Origin: Arthrobacter sp. ISL-30
GTDB lineage: Bacteria > Actinomycetota > Actinomycetes > Actinomycetales > Micrococcaceae
Direction of reading: 5' to 3'
Length of the DNA stretch: 64,000 nucleotides
Assembly: GCF_018613855.1 (NCBI RefSeq)
Contig: NZ_JAGGPK010000025.1
Span: 62,001-126,000 of the forward strand
Numbering within the stretch: position 1 is the stretch's first letter; every line of letters starts with the position of its first letter. A model generated the notes under the pieces. It worked only from the letters and a program-made list of their open reading frames with translations, was not told where the DNA came from and searched no databases. The position numbers were made by a program, and so were the translations under genes. Shown here piece after piece: positions 27,222-35,951 of the stretch.

Positions 27222-27984
27222 CTCCGCACCCGCCCCTGCCCTTTCGCTTCAGGGCCTGGCCAAGCGATTTGGTGGCAAGGTCGCCGTCGACGGGTTGAGC
27301 CTGGACGTTCCAGCCGGTTCCTTCTACGGCATGGTGGGACCCAACGGTGCAGGCAAGACGACCACCCTGTCCATGGCCACCGGGCTCTTGCGCCCCGACT
27401 TCGGCACTGCGGTGGTCCACGGCGTCGACGTCTGGAGGCATCCGCTTGAGGCGAAGAAGCTCATGGGGATCCTCCCCGACGGCGTCCGGCTGTTCGACAG
27501 GCTGACGGGAGAGCAACTGGTTACGTACGCCGGGCTGTTGCGGGGCATGGAGCGGGACGTGGTCCGCGAGCGGGTAGCCGAGCTGCTGGTGGCCCTGGAC
27601 CTCGCGGCGGACGGGGGCACGCTGGTGGTTGACTACTCGGCGGGCATGACCAAGAAGATCGCCCTCGCCTCCGCACTCATCCACGCACCTCGCGTGCTGG
27701 TGCTGGACGAGCCGTTCGAATCAGTCGACCCGGTGTCGGCTGCCAACATCCGCGGCATCCTGGAGCGCTATGTCGCTTCCGGAGGAACGGTCATTGTCTC
27801 CAGCCACGTCATGGACCTCGTCCAGCGCATGTGCGACCACGTTGCAGTGGTAGCGGGAGGCAGGGTGCTGGCTGCCGGAACAGTGGAGGAAGTGCGAAAC
27901 GGCTCAAGCCTTGAAGAGCGGTTTGTCGAACTGGTAGGAGGCGGCACCAATACCGAGGGGCTGGAATGGTTGCGCACCTTCTAA
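27175..27984 (+). CDS. ABC transporter ATP-binding protein
   Basis: A 269-residue ATPase subunit, exporter (DRA/ABC-2) type. Walker A is GPNGAGKTTT (about residue 58), the signature is VVDYSAGMTKKIALASAL in place of LSGGQ (DYSAGM is seen in related export ATPases), Walker B is RVLVLDEPFESVDP, and the switch histidine is in IVSSHVMD. The gene starts inside the end of the ene-reductase. TAGGGT lies exactly 6 nt before the ATG, predicting a leaderless transcript starting at this gene. Its end overlaps the permease by 19 nt, so the two form one transporter. Confidence 0.92.
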   Translation: MSQPHPDPPFVPGTSDSAPAPALSLQGLAKRFGGKVAVDGLSLDVPAGSFYGMVGPNGAGKTTTLSMATGLLRPDFGTAVVHGVDVWRHPLEAKKLMGILPDGVRLFDRLTGEQLVTYAGLLRGMERDVVRERVAELLVALDLAADGGTLVVDYSAGMTKKIALASALIHAPRVLVLDEPFESVDPVSAANIRGILERYVASGGTVIVSSHVMDLVQRMCDHVAVVAGGRVLAAGTVEEVRNGSSLEERFVELVGGGTNTEGLEWLRTF

Positions 27985-29537
27985 GCCTGAAATTCAGGCT
28001 GCTGCTCAATGGCTTTCGCCGCAGTCCCGGCCAGGTCATCGGCATGGTCATAGGCGGACTCTACGCGCTGGGCCTAGCCGCTGTCCTCGTGGCCATCCTC
28101 GTCGCCCTGCGCTGGGCGGATCCAGGTGCCGCGCATGCTGTAGTGGTCCTTGGCGGCGCCGGGGCGATGCTGGGCTGGCTGGTGATTCCGCTGCTGGCGT
28201 CGGCCGCGGACATGACCCTGGATCCCGCCCGCTTCACCACCGCGGCCATTCCCATGCCACAGCTCCTGGCCGGGCTGACCCTTGCCGGCTTCATTGGTGT
28301 CCCCGGACTGGCCACAGCCGTCATCTCGCTGGCCACGACGGCGACGTGGTGGCGGAGCGTTCCGTCGGTTTTTGGCGCCTTGATCGGTGCGGTCCTGGGC
28401 GCCACTACGTGCGTGGTGCTGTCCAAGGTAGCGACGACGGCGACCGCCAGCCTGGCGTCTTCCCGCCGTTTCAAGGACGTCAGCAGCATTGTTTTCCTCA
28501 TTCCGCTGATGCTGCTCGGTCCGCTTATCGCCACGGCCACCCAAGGCCTCACGGGTTCCGGCGCGTTCCTGCCCCGGCTCGCGCACACGCTCGCCTGGAC
28601 CCCGCTGGGCGCAGCGTGGTCGCTTGGTGGAGAGCTATATGCCGGGGATTTTGGTGGCGGCGTGCTCAAGCTCCTGGTTGCCCTGGCTACGCTGGTTGGT
28701 TTGTTGTGGCTCTGGAAGCTGCTTCTGCAGCATGCACTCGTCACGCCGCCCTATGCGGGAACTGCGCGGAAGGGTTCCGGGAAGCTCGGCCTGTTTCGGG
28801 TCCTGCCGGCCACTCCGACCGGCGCCATCACCGCCCGCGCCTTGATCTATTGGCTGAAGGATCCCCGCTACGCAGCGTCCCTGGTGGTTCTTCCCCTGCT
28901 CCCGGTAATCCTGTTCTTTTCCGGCCGGCAGGGCGGGAGTTTTGAGGCACTGTCCCTGCTGGGGCCCATGACGGCATTCCTGCTCTCCTGGGCCATATCC
29001 GCTGATGTTTCCTACGACAGCACCGCCTTCGCGCTGCATTTGGCCACCGGCGTGAAGGGCGTGCATGACCGCCTCGGGCGGTCCCTCGCCTGCCTGGCGT
29101 TCGGCTTTCCCGTCGTGGTGGTTTTCACGGTCCTCCCAATGCTCGTGACTGGCCAATGGGAGCTTCTGCCCAACCAGCTCGGATTGTCGCTGGGGGTACT
29201 TTTTACCGGATTGGGGCTGTCCTCGGTGGTGTCGGCCCGCTACACGGTGGTTGTTCCGCTGCCTGGGGACAGCCCCTTCAAGAAGCCGCCCGGCAACGTG
29301 GCGCAGACCCTGGCCGTCCAGTTCGGCGGCATGTTCGTGCTGGCACTGCTAGTGACCCCGGAAGTGGCCCTGATGGTTGCCCAGATCATCACGGGGAGCC
29401 AGGTGGCCGGCTGGGCCAACCTCTTCTTTGGGCCGGCCCTGGGACTCGTTCTGTTCGCCGGGGGTGTGCGGCTGGGCGGCGAGTGGCTGGACGCCCGCGG
29501 CCCCGAGCTCTTTGCCCGCCTGACTGTAAACCGGTAA
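27966..29537 (+). CDS. ABC transporter permease
   Basis: A 523-residue polytopic membrane protein with about twelve hydrophobic segments, partner of the overlapping ATPase. It begins LKFRLLLNGFRRSPGQVIG, a cytosolic entry segment usual in ABC-2 type permeases, and has cytosolic loops such as GTARKGSGKLGLFRVLP and FALHLATGVKGVHDRL. One ATPase and one large permease suggest an exporter formed as a homodimer or pseudo-dimer. The substrate is not evident from sequence or neighbours. Confidence 0.87.
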   Translation: MVAHLLSLKFRLLLNGFRRSPGQVIGMVIGGLYALGLAAVLVAILVALRWADPGAAHAVVVLGGAGAMLGWLVIPLLASAADMTLDPARFTTAAIPMPQLLAGLTLAGFIGVPGLATAVISLATTATWWRSVPSVFGALIGAVLGATTCVVLSKVATTATASLASSRRFKDVSSIVFLIPLMLLGPLIATATQGLTGSGAFLPRLAHTLAWTPLGAAWSLGGELYAGDFGGGVLKLLVALATLVGLLWLWKLLLQHALVTPPYAGTARKGSGKLGLFRVLPATPTGAITARALIYWLKDPRYAASLVVLPLLPVILFFSGRQGGSFEALSLLGPMTAFLLSWAISADVSYDSTAFALHLATGVKGVHDRLGRSLACLAFGFPVVVVFTVLPMLVTGQWELLPNQLGLSLGVLFTGLGLSSVVSARYTVVVPLPGDSPFKKPPGNVAQTLAVQFGGMFVLALLVTPEVALMVAQIITGSQVAGWANLFFGPALGLVLFAGGVRLGGEWLDARGPELFARLTVNR

Positions 29538-29593
29538 ATCGCTAAATCGGTAATTCGTGGAACACTCTTAGTGGGACAGAAAGGTCGTGGACG

Positions 29594-30376
29594 ATGGAAG
29601 TGGTCATACTCCCTGGCAGCAGGCAGATCGGAGCCCTCGCGGCCGATGCCATTGAATTGCTCCTGCAACGGAAGCCCAACGCTGTGCTCGGACTCGCTAC
29701 CGGAACCTCGCCTCTGACCATCTATGAGGAACTGGCCAGGCGACATGAGGAACACGGCGTTGACTTTAGTGAGGCCCGTGGATTTGTCCTGGACGAGTAT
29801 GTCGGCCTCGAACCTGGACACCCGCAGTCCTATCGTGAGGTCATTCGTCGGGAGTTTACCGACCGCGTGAACATCAAACCGGAAAACGTGCACGCCCCGG
29901 ATGGCTCAGCGGCGGACATCCCCGCCGCGTGCCAGGCCTACGAGGAGGCCATCAGCGAGGCTGGTGGCGTGGACCTGCAGATCCTTGGCGTAGGAACGGA
30001 CGGTCATATCGGATTCAATGAACCCGGCTCCTCGTTGTCCTCACGCACTCGCATCAAGACGCTTATCGAGCAGACGCGCAAGGACAACGCGCGCTTCTTT
30101 GGGAGCATCAGTGAGGTGCCCCACCACGTCCTGACCCAGGGGCTGGGAACCATCCTTGAGGCCAAGCATGTGATCCTTGTGGCAACCGGAGCACAAAAGG
30201 CACAGACGGTCCGTGATTTTGTCGAAGGGCCCGTGGCTGCCATCTGCGCTGCATCCGTCCTGCAGATGCATCCGCACACCACAATCCTCATTGATGAGGC
30301 GGCAGCATCCTCGCTAAAACTGGCCGACTACTACCGCCATGCCTATGACAACAAGCCCCAGTGGCAAGGACTGTAA
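29594..30376 (+). CDS. nagB: Glucosamine-6-phosphate deaminase
   Basis: Converts GlcN-6-P to fructose-6-P plus ammonia, the step after NagA. The 260 residues show VLGLATGTSPLTIYEELAR (phosphate loop), VLDEYVGLEPGHPQSY, ILGVGTDGHIGFNEPGSS with the catalytic Asp/His, and a late VTGAQKAQ-like segment (ATGAQKAQTVRDFVEGPV). AAAGG about 9 nt upstream serves as ribosome site. It stands alone between an ABC exporter and DUF3039; no DasR-type palindrome is seen in the 56-bp gap. Confidence 0.95.
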   Translation: MEVVILPGSRQIGALAADAIELLLQRKPNAVLGLATGTSPLTIYEELARRHEEHGVDFSEARGFVLDEYVGLEPGHPQSYREVIRREFTDRVNIKPENVHAPDGSAADIPAACQAYEEAISEAGGVDLQILGVGTDGHIGFNEPGSSLSSRTRIKTLIEQTRKDNARFFGSISEVPHHVLTQGLGTILEAKHVILVATGAQKAQTVRDFVEGPVAAICAASVLQMHPHTTILIDEAAASSLKLADYYRHAYDNKPQWQGL

Positions 30377-30393
30377 CGGCTAAGATGGGTTGC

Positions 30394-30720
30394 ATGACTA
30401 CCCTGCCTCCGGATCCATTCGAGAATGACCCCATGCGGCCCGGGGCCGGTTACTCCACGGCCACGATTGAGCGCGAGGAACTCCGCGAGGAAGTTGAACC
30501 CGGCGACCGGGAGCGCTTTTCGCATTACGTTCGCAAGGAAAAGATCATGGAGTCGGCAATGACAGGGGAGCCCGTGATCGCCTTATGCGGCAAAGTCTGG
30601 ACTCCCGGCCGGGACCCGAAGAAGTTCCCGGTGTGCCCCACATGCAAGGAAATCTACAAAGGTCTTCGCCCCGGAAATGACGGCGGCGGCCAAGGCGGCG
30701 GACCGGGCAACTCCAAGTAG
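30394..30720 (+). CDS. DUF3039 family protein
   Basis: A 108-residue soluble protein of unknown function. The conserved family core HYVRKEKIMESAMTG, VIALCGKVWTPGRDPKKFPV and CPTCKEIYKGL is complete; its three cysteines could bind a metal. The C-terminal ~17 residues are Gly/Gln-rich. The ATG at 30394 is supported by TAAGAT at 30381-30386, exactly 7 nt upstream, and by the lack of any Shine-Dalgarno, so a leaderless transcript is likely. The stop overlaps the GTG of the MFS gene. Confidence 0.85.
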   Translation: MTTLPPDPFENDPMRPGAGYSTATIEREELREEVEPGDRERFSHYVRKEKIMESAMTGEPVIALCGKVWTPGRDPKKFPVCPTCKEIYKGLRPGNDGGGQGGGPGNSK

Positions 30721-32129
30721 TGGAGGGCGGGCCGCTTTCACGGGCCTTCCGGCCCCTGACCATCGGCATCATCGCCCTGGTTGGTTCTGTCGCCTTTGAG
30801 GCCATGGCTGTTGCCACTGCGATGCCGGTGGTGGCACGGGAACTCAACGGCGAATCCGCCTATGGCCTTGCATTTTCGTTGTTCCTGACGGCTGCACTGG
30901 TGGCGACTGTAGCTGCCGGATCCTGGTGCGACTTGAAGGGCCCGAGGCCCGCGCTACTGACAGGGCTTGCCCTTATTGTCGGCGGGCTCCTGGTGTCAGG
31001 ACTCTCCGGTGCCTTCCTCCTCATGACGGTGGGCCGGGCGGTGTCCGGCCTTGGAGGGGGCCTGCTGGTGGTGGCACTCTACGTCATTATCGGCGAAGCC
31101 TATCCGGGCAAGCTCCAGCCCATCGTGTTCGGGTGGATGTCCGCTGCCTGGGTACTTCCCTCACTGATCGGGCCACTGGTAGCCGGCTACCTTGCGCAGA
31201 GCGTGAGCTGGCGCTGGGTCTTCCTTGGCGTGGTTCCCATCACCGTCTGCGCGCTGGCCCTTGTGTGGCCGCGGATCAGGGAACTCGGCGCACCGGAGCC
31301 TCCCTCAATGGACGCGTCCCAGGGCAGGAGGCGCAGCACGCTTGGGCTCTTATTGGGGAGTGGCGTCTTTGTGCTCCAGTGGGCGCTGCACGGCACCGCA
31401 GAGCAGGCGTCGTGGTGGCTCGCAGCGGCTATGGCTGCCGGAGCCCTGGCTGTTGCCTGGGCCGCGCCGCGATTGCTGCCCGTGGGCGCCTTTCGGCTTG
31501 GGCACGGCCTTCCCAGTGTGGTGATGACGCGCGGCCTGCTCGCCATGGCCTTTTTTGGGGCCGAAGCCTTTGTTCCGCTCATGCTGGTAAACGCCCATGG
31601 CCTGCAGCCCGCGATGGCGGGACTGGCCCTTACTGGCGGCGCGCTGGGGTGGTCAATCGGGGCCTTCCTTCAAAGCCGGGTTAGGCTTGAACGGCATTGG
31701 ATCCTGGTTGCTGCTGCGGCGGCCACCGGCGTCTCCATCGCGGCAATGGCGCTCCTGTCAGCTTCGGGAACGCCGTTCTGGCTCATCATGGTGGTCTGGG
31801 CGCTGACAGGTTTGTCTATCGGGGCCTCCTTCTCAACGACGTCGGTCCTCGTCCTGAACTTGTCGACGGCGAATGAGCGGGGCCGTAACTCGGCCTCCTT
31901 GCAACTGTCGGACCAACTGGGTTCCGTCGCCGGCACAGCCGGCGCCGGAACATTGTTTGCAGCACTGCGCGATCCGGCGCATCCGGAACAGATTGGTGTT
32001 TTTGTGGTTATTTGGGTTTCGCTGGCTGCAGCGGCCTTGCTCGGAATTGTTGCGGCTGCCCGCAGCGGCCCCGCCTCGGGTGGACCCGCCGGGCGGGTCA
32101 AGGAGCAGACGGGGGTGGGGTCCGCGTGA
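30720..32129 (+). CDS. Major facilitator superfamily transporter
   Basis: A 469-residue exporter-like MFS protein with 12-14 hydrophobic segments. Motif A in the first inside loop is degenerate (SWCDLKGPRPALLTG, where GxxxDRxGR is usual), and a motif C-like stretch is WVLPSLIGPLVAGYLA. It resembles drug:proton antiporters of the DHA2 type, but the substrate is unknown. GTG start overlaps the DUF3039 stop by one base, and its stop overlaps the helicase start as GTGA, so all three genes are coupled. Confidence 0.87.
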   Translation: MEGGPLSRAFRPLTIGIIALVGSVAFEAMAVATAMPVVARELNGESAYGLAFSLFLTAALVATVAAGSWCDLKGPRPALLTGLALIVGGLLVSGLSGAFLLMTVGRAVSGLGGGLLVVALYVIIGEAYPGKLQPIVFGWMSAAWVLPSLIGPLVAGYLAQSVSWRWVFLGVVPITVCALALVWPRIRELGAPEPPSMDASQGRRRSTLGLLLGSGVFVLQWALHGTAEQASWWLAAAMAAGALAVAWAAPRLLPVGAFRLGHGLPSVVMTRGLLAMAFFGAEAFVPLMLVNAHGLQPAMAGLALTGGALGWSIGAFLQSRVRLERHWILVAAAAATGVSIAAMALLSASGTPFWLIMVVWALTGLSIGASFSTTSVLVLNLSTANERGRNSASLQLSDQLGSVAGTAGAGTLFAALRDPAHPEQIGVFVVIWVSLAAAALLGIVAAARSGPASGGPAGRVKEQTGVGSA

Positions 32130-33901
32130 CGGAAACCCTTTTTGGCGGTCCCTCCCTGCCCCCCGCCTACCCTGAACGCGCGGCCTGGGGCACAGCCCCC
32201 AAGCTGCGTGCCTGGCAGCAGGAGGCCCTGGACCTCTACATGCGGAATTCTCCGCGGGACTTCCTTGCCGTAGCTACGCCGGGTGCGGGTAAGACCACCT
32301 TTGCCCTGCGCGTGGCTTCCCTCCTGATTGAGAGCGGCACCATCAATCGCGTCACAATCGTGGCTCCGACGGATCACTTGAAGCGCCAATGGGCCGATGC
32401 TGCAGCCCGGGTAGGCATTGCAATCGACCCGAACTTCAAGAATTCCGACGGCCAGCACGGGCGTGGCTTCATCGGCGTCGCAGTTACATATGCCCAGGTT
32501 GCCAGCAAGCCGCTGCTGCACCGGGCGAAGACCGAGGCCGCCAGGACACTGGTCATCCTCGACGAAATCCACCACGGTGGGGAAGCATTGTCCTGGGGTG
32601 ACGGCCTGCGGGAGGCCTTCGATCCGGCCGTGCGGCGCCTGGCGCTTACCGGAACCCCTTTTCGCTCCGACACCTCCCCGATCCCGTTCGTGGAGTACGC
32701 GGAGGACCGCGACGGCATCCGGCGCTCGCGTGCCGATTACACCTACGGCTACGGCAACGCCTTGCGTGACCACGTGGTGCGGCCGGTGCTCTTTATGGCC
32801 TACTCCGGGCAGATGCGCTGGCGTACCAGTGGCGGTGACGAGATGGCCGCGTCCCTGGGCGAAGCCGCCGTCACCAAGGACGTCACCTCCCAGGCCTGGC
32901 GGACAGCCCTGAATCCCGCCGGTGAATGGATCCCGGCGGTCCTTGCTGCCGCAGATAAGCGGCTGAGTGAAGTGCGGCGCACTGTGCCCGACGCCGGCGG
33001 CCTGGTCATTGCCACCGACCACGAAGATGCCCGGGCCTACGCCGGCCAGCTGAAGAAGATCACCGGGCAATCGCCCACCGTGATCCTGTCCGATGATTCC
33101 AAAGCCTCGAGCAAGATCGAGGAATTCTCCGAAGGCGACAAGCGCTGGATGGTGGCGGTGCGCATGGTCTCCGAAGGCGTGGACGTTCCGCGCCTGTCCG
33201 TAGGTGTCTATGCGACCTCCACTTCAACGCCGCTGTTCTTTGCCCAGGCCGTGGGGCGCTTTGTGCGTGCCCGAAAACGCGGTGAAACGGCGTCGGTGTT
33301 CCTGCCCTCGGTGCCGCCGCTTATGGTCCTGGCCAACTCCATGGAGGCCGAACGCGACCATGCGCTGGACCGGCCGGACAACAGCGACGGCGACGGCCTC
33401 TTCGACGCCGAAGAATCGCTGATGGCCGAGGCGAACAGGGAAGAGAAGGCCTCGGACGCCCTCACGAAGGGAAAGTTCGAAGCCCTCGATTCGCAGGCGT
33501 CCTTCGACCGGGTGCTGTTCGACGGCGGTGAGTTCGGCACGGGCGGGGACATCGGTTCCGAGGAGGAACTGGACTTCCTGGGCATTCCCGGGCTCCTGGA
33601 CGCCGAACAGGTGGGCACCCTCCTGCGCCAGCGCCAGCACGAGCAGCAGTCACGCAGGAAGAAGCAGTCGCTGTCCGCTCCGGAGGCGCCGGCCGTCCCC
33701 GACCACCGCATGCTGATGGACCTGCGGAACGAGCTCGCCAAGAACGTGGCAGCCTGGTCCGCCCGGACGGGTACGCCCCATGGCGTGATCCACAACAAGC
33801 TCCGCGAGATCTGCGGCGGCCCCGCCGTCGCGCAGGCGAGCGAGGATCAACTCCAGAGCCGGCTCCGCAAGCTCCAGGACTGGTTCGTCGGGAGGAAGTA
33901 G
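32126..33901 (+). CDS. DEAD/DEAH-box (superfamily 2) helicase
   Basis: A 591-residue helicase. A Q-like entry (LRAWQQEALDLYM) precedes motif I ATPGAGKTTF (about residue 54). Then come motif Ia IVAPTDHLKRQW, motif II as LVILDEIHHGG, motif III LTGTPFRSD, and motif VI QAVGRFVRARKRGE. The C-terminal ~150 residues are acidic then basic and end in a conserved-looking block (DHRMLMDLRNELAKNVAAW to KLQDWFVGRK) found in the actinobacterial relatives of this helicase. The fold resembles the XPB/UvsW-like branch. No nuclease or methylase gene is attached, so I cannot call it a restriction subunit; DNA or RNA remodelling is inferred. Confidence 0.87.
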   Translation: MTETLFGGPSLPPAYPERAAWGTAPKLRAWQQEALDLYMRNSPRDFLAVATPGAGKTTFALRVASLLIESGTINRVTIVAPTDHLKRQWADAAARVGIAIDPNFKNSDGQHGRGFIGVAVTYAQVASKPLLHRAKTEAARTLVILDEIHHGGEALSWGDGLREAFDPAVRRLALTGTPFRSDTSPIPFVEYAEDRDGIRRSRADYTYGYGNALRDHVVRPVLFMAYSGQMRWRTSGGDEMAASLGEAAVTKDVTSQAWRTALNPAGEWIPAVLAAADKRLSEVRRTVPDAGGLVIATDHEDARAYAGQLKKITGQSPTVILSDDSKASSKIEEFSEGDKRWMVAVRMVSEGVDVPRLSVGVYATSTSTPLFFAQAVGRFVRARKRGETASVFLPSVPPLMVLANSMEAERDHALDRPDNSDGDGLFDAEESLMAEANREEKASDALTKGKFEALDSQASFDRVLFDGGEFGTGGDIGSEEELDFLGIPGLLDAEQVGTLLRQRQHEQQSRRKKQSLSAPEAPAVPDHRMLMDLRNELAKNVAAWSARTGTPHGVIHNKLREICGGPAVAQASEDQLQSRLRKLQDWFVGRK

Positions 33902-33929
33902 CCGCAGCAGGCAGACAGGCAGGCAGGAA

Positions 33930-33962
33930 GTCCAGTAGCCCGGCCAGGGCAGGCTACTGGAC
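33930..33962. terminator. Bidirectional hairpin between helicase and pncA
   Basis: Arms GTCCAGTAGCC (33930-33940) and GGCTACTGGAC (33952-33962) pair perfectly over 11 bp with an 11-nt loop. The second arm includes the pncA stop codon region on the minus strand. Immediately upstream is a CAGG/CAGA microsatellite (about 33906-33927). Confidence 0.65.
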
Positions 33963-34586
33963 GTCGACGCCGCCCAGCTCCATCTCGGTGAAGGCCTCCT
34001 CGAGGTCCTCGGCGATGCCCACTGTGAGCTTGCGCAGGACCGTGACGGAGTAGCCTGCCTGAACCGCATCCAATGCCGTGGCACGAACGCAGTAATCGGA
34101 GGCAATGCCCACCACCACCACGTCCTCCACATCATGGCTCTGGAGCCAGTCGTCCAGGCCGATCGCTTCGTCGTCGACGCCCGTTACGGGCAGGCTGGCA
34201 GGCGTCGTCCCCGGGGCAAGTTCGCCAGTGGGAACCTCGTCTTCGGGCGCCAGCACGCCCTCGAAGCCCGAGTAGGCGGCCGTGAACTGCCCTTTGCGGA
34301 AGTACGCCTGGATGTATTCGTCGTCGAGGTCCTCGTGCAGCTCCGCGCCTTTCGTTCCGGCGACGCAGTGCGGCGGCCAGCTGTCGACGTAATCAGGTTC
34401 GTCGGAGAAGTGTGCGCCGGGTTCGATGTGCCAGTCCTGCGTGGCGACGATGTGGTCGAAGTGCTGATGGTTGGCGTCCAGGTAGTCACTGATGGCACCG
34501 GCGACGGCGGCGCCACCCTCCACTGCCAGGGCGCCGCCTTCACAGAAGTCGTTCTGGACGTCGACAATTATCAAGGCTTTGGACAT
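33954..34586 (-). CDS. pncA: Nicotinamidase (isochorismatase family)
   Basis: Hydrolyses nicotinamide to nicotinate; homologues also activate pyrazinamide. The 210 residues carry the catalytic Asp in ALIIVDVQNDFCEGG (D9), metal ligands in QDWHIEPGAHF, a catalytic Lys in YFRKGQFTAAYSGFEG, and the nucleophile Cys in VVVGIASDYCVRATALDA. The start overlaps the pncB stop as TGATG, so the two salvage enzymes are co-translated: PncA makes nicotinate and PncB uses it. Confidence 0.95.
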   Translation of the reverse strand: MSKALIIVDVQNDFCEGGALAVEGGAAVAGAISDYLDANHQHFDHIVATQDWHIEPGAHFSDEPDYVDSWPPHCVAGTKGAELHEDLDDEYIQAYFRKGQFTAAYSGFEGVLAPEDEVPTGELAPGTTPASLPVTGVDDEAIGLDDWLQSHDVEDVVVVGIASDYCVRATALDAVQAGYSVTVLRKLTVGIAEDLEEAFTEMELGGVDVQ

Positions 34587-35914
34587 CAGTACTCCTCGTA
34601 AACCGTGGGAATTGCTGCTTCTCCGCGCTGAAGCCGGTTGACCACCGGAGGAAGCTCGAGCATGCTGGCTGCGTGCCGCTCCTGGGCACGCATCACTCCT
34701 TCATGCCCTATCCAGCCGGGAAGCAGTTCGCCGTTTTTGACGAACTGCTGCAGCAGGGCGCGGTCGTTTCCGTCGTCCTGGGGACGCTGGCCGATTCCTA
34801 CGATTTCCTGGGTGGCGATCCCGTGGTGGTCCAGTTTGCGCAGCGCGTATTTCCGGCCGCCCACACTGGCCTTGTTCTTCGCTGCCTTGGCCACGGAGAC
34901 GAACTGGCCGGAATCATCAGCCCGGCTGACAAGCTTGTACACCATGCTCGCGGTCGGAGCCCCCGAACCGGTGACCAGGGACGTTCCCACCCCGTAGGAG
35001 TCCACTGGGGCGGACTGCAACGCCGCGATCGCGAATTCGTCGAGGTCGGACGTGACGACAATCCTGGTGTTGGTATTGCCCAGATCATCCAGGAGTTCGC
35101 GTACCCATTGTGCCTGCGCCACGAGGTCTCCGGAGTCCAGCCTCACAGCGCCGAGCTTGTCGCCGGCGAGTTCGACGGCGGTCCGCACGGCGGTTTCGAC
35201 GTCGTACGTGTCCACCAGCAGCGTGGTTTCCGGGCCGAACGAGGCGATCTGCGCCTCGAACGCCTCACGTTCAGAGTCATGGAGGAGGGTGAAGGAGTGG
35301 GCCGCGGTTCCCACGGTCTTGATACCGTACCGCCGGCCGGCTTCCAGGTTGGAGGTGCTGGCAAAGCCGGCGATCACGGCAGCCCGGGCGGCCGCCGTCG
35401 CCGATTCCTCCTGCGTGCGCCGCGATCCCATTTCGATGCACGGACGTGTCCCCGCCGCGCTGGTCATGCGGGATGCGGCCGAGGCGATGGCGCTGTCGTG
35501 GTTCAGGACAGACAGGATGTAGGTCTCCAGGATGCAGGCCTCGGCGAACGTGGCCTCCACGATCAGGACGGGGGAGTGGGGGAAATAGACCTCCCCTTCC
35601 GGGTAACCCCAGATATCACCGGAGAAGCGGAAGTCCGCAAGGTATTCGAGGGTTTCCTTGTTCACCACGTGGGTCTGTTCCAGGAACGCCAGTTCCTCCT
35701 CGCCGAACGAGAAGTCCGCGATGCCCTCCAGGAGGCGTCCTGTTCCTGCCACGACACCGTAACGGCGGCCGTCGGGCAAGCGCCGCGCGAACGCTTCGAA
35801 GACCGAGCGGCGATGTGCGGCACCGGAATGCAGCGCGGCCTCAAGCATGGTCAGTTCGTAGTGATCGGTGTAGAGGGACGTGCGGGGGTGGTCCCAGGCG
35901 GCGGATCTACTCAC
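34586..35914 (-). CDS. pncB: Nicotinate phosphoribosyltransferase
   Basis: Makes nicotinate mononucleotide from nicotinate, PRPP and ATP. The 442 residues begin HPRTSLYTDHYELTMLEAAL, with FEAFARRLPDGRRYGV; the middle has EMGSRRTQEE and FASTSNLEAGRRYGI, then AVRLDSGDLVAQA, all typical of the family. The GTG start is preceded at exactly 6 nt by TAGAGT (minus strand, 35921-35926) with no ribosome site, so its mRNA should be leaderless. It is divergent from clpS, only 37 bp away. Confidence 0.95.
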   Translation of the reverse strand: MSRSAAWDHPRTSLYTDHYELTMLEAALHSGAAHRRSVFEAFARRLPDGRRYGVVAGTGRLLEGIADFSFGEEELAFLEQTHVVNKETLEYLADFRFSGDIWGYPEGEVYFPHSPVLIVEATFAEACILETYILSVLNHDSAIASAASRMTSAAGTRPCIEMGSRRTQEESATAAARAAVIAGFASTSNLEAGRRYGIKTVGTAAHSFTLLHDSEREAFEAQIASFGPETTLLVDTYDVETAVRTAVELAGDKLGAVRLDSGDLVAQAQWVRELLDDLGNTNTRIVVTSDLDEFAIAALQSAPVDSYGVGTSLVTGSGAPTASMVYKLVSRADDSGQFVSVAKAAKNKASVGGRKYALRKLDHHGIATQEIVGIGQRPQDDGNDRALLQQFVKNGELLPGWIGHEGVMRAQERHAASMLELPPVVNRLQRGEAAIPTVYEEY

Positions 35915-35951
35915 GGATTCACTCTAGTGTGCATCGCCCTAGAATGGACAG
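35915..35951. promoter_or_regulatory. Overlapping divergent leaderless promoters of pncB and clpS
   Basis: Only 37 bp separate the two start codons. TAGAGT (35921-35926, minus strand) lies 6 nt before the pncB GTG, and TAGAAT (35940-35945, plus strand) lies 6 nt before the clpS ATG. With 17-nt spacers each -35 region would fall on or next to the other gene's -10 and start site, so the two promoters should compete for polymerase. Confidence 0.65.

Noticed and set aside
29538-29593. DasR-type operator for nagA or nagB
   Set aside because: I looked for a TGGTCTAGACCA-like palindrome in the nagB gap and in the nagA upstream region and found none. The weak GGTCCTAG near nagA is not palindromic enough.
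33906-33927. CAGG/CAGA-rich stretch as a CRISPR or regulatory repeat
   Set aside because: It is a short simple-sequence run of a 4-bp unit without spacers, most likely slippage in non-coding DNA.
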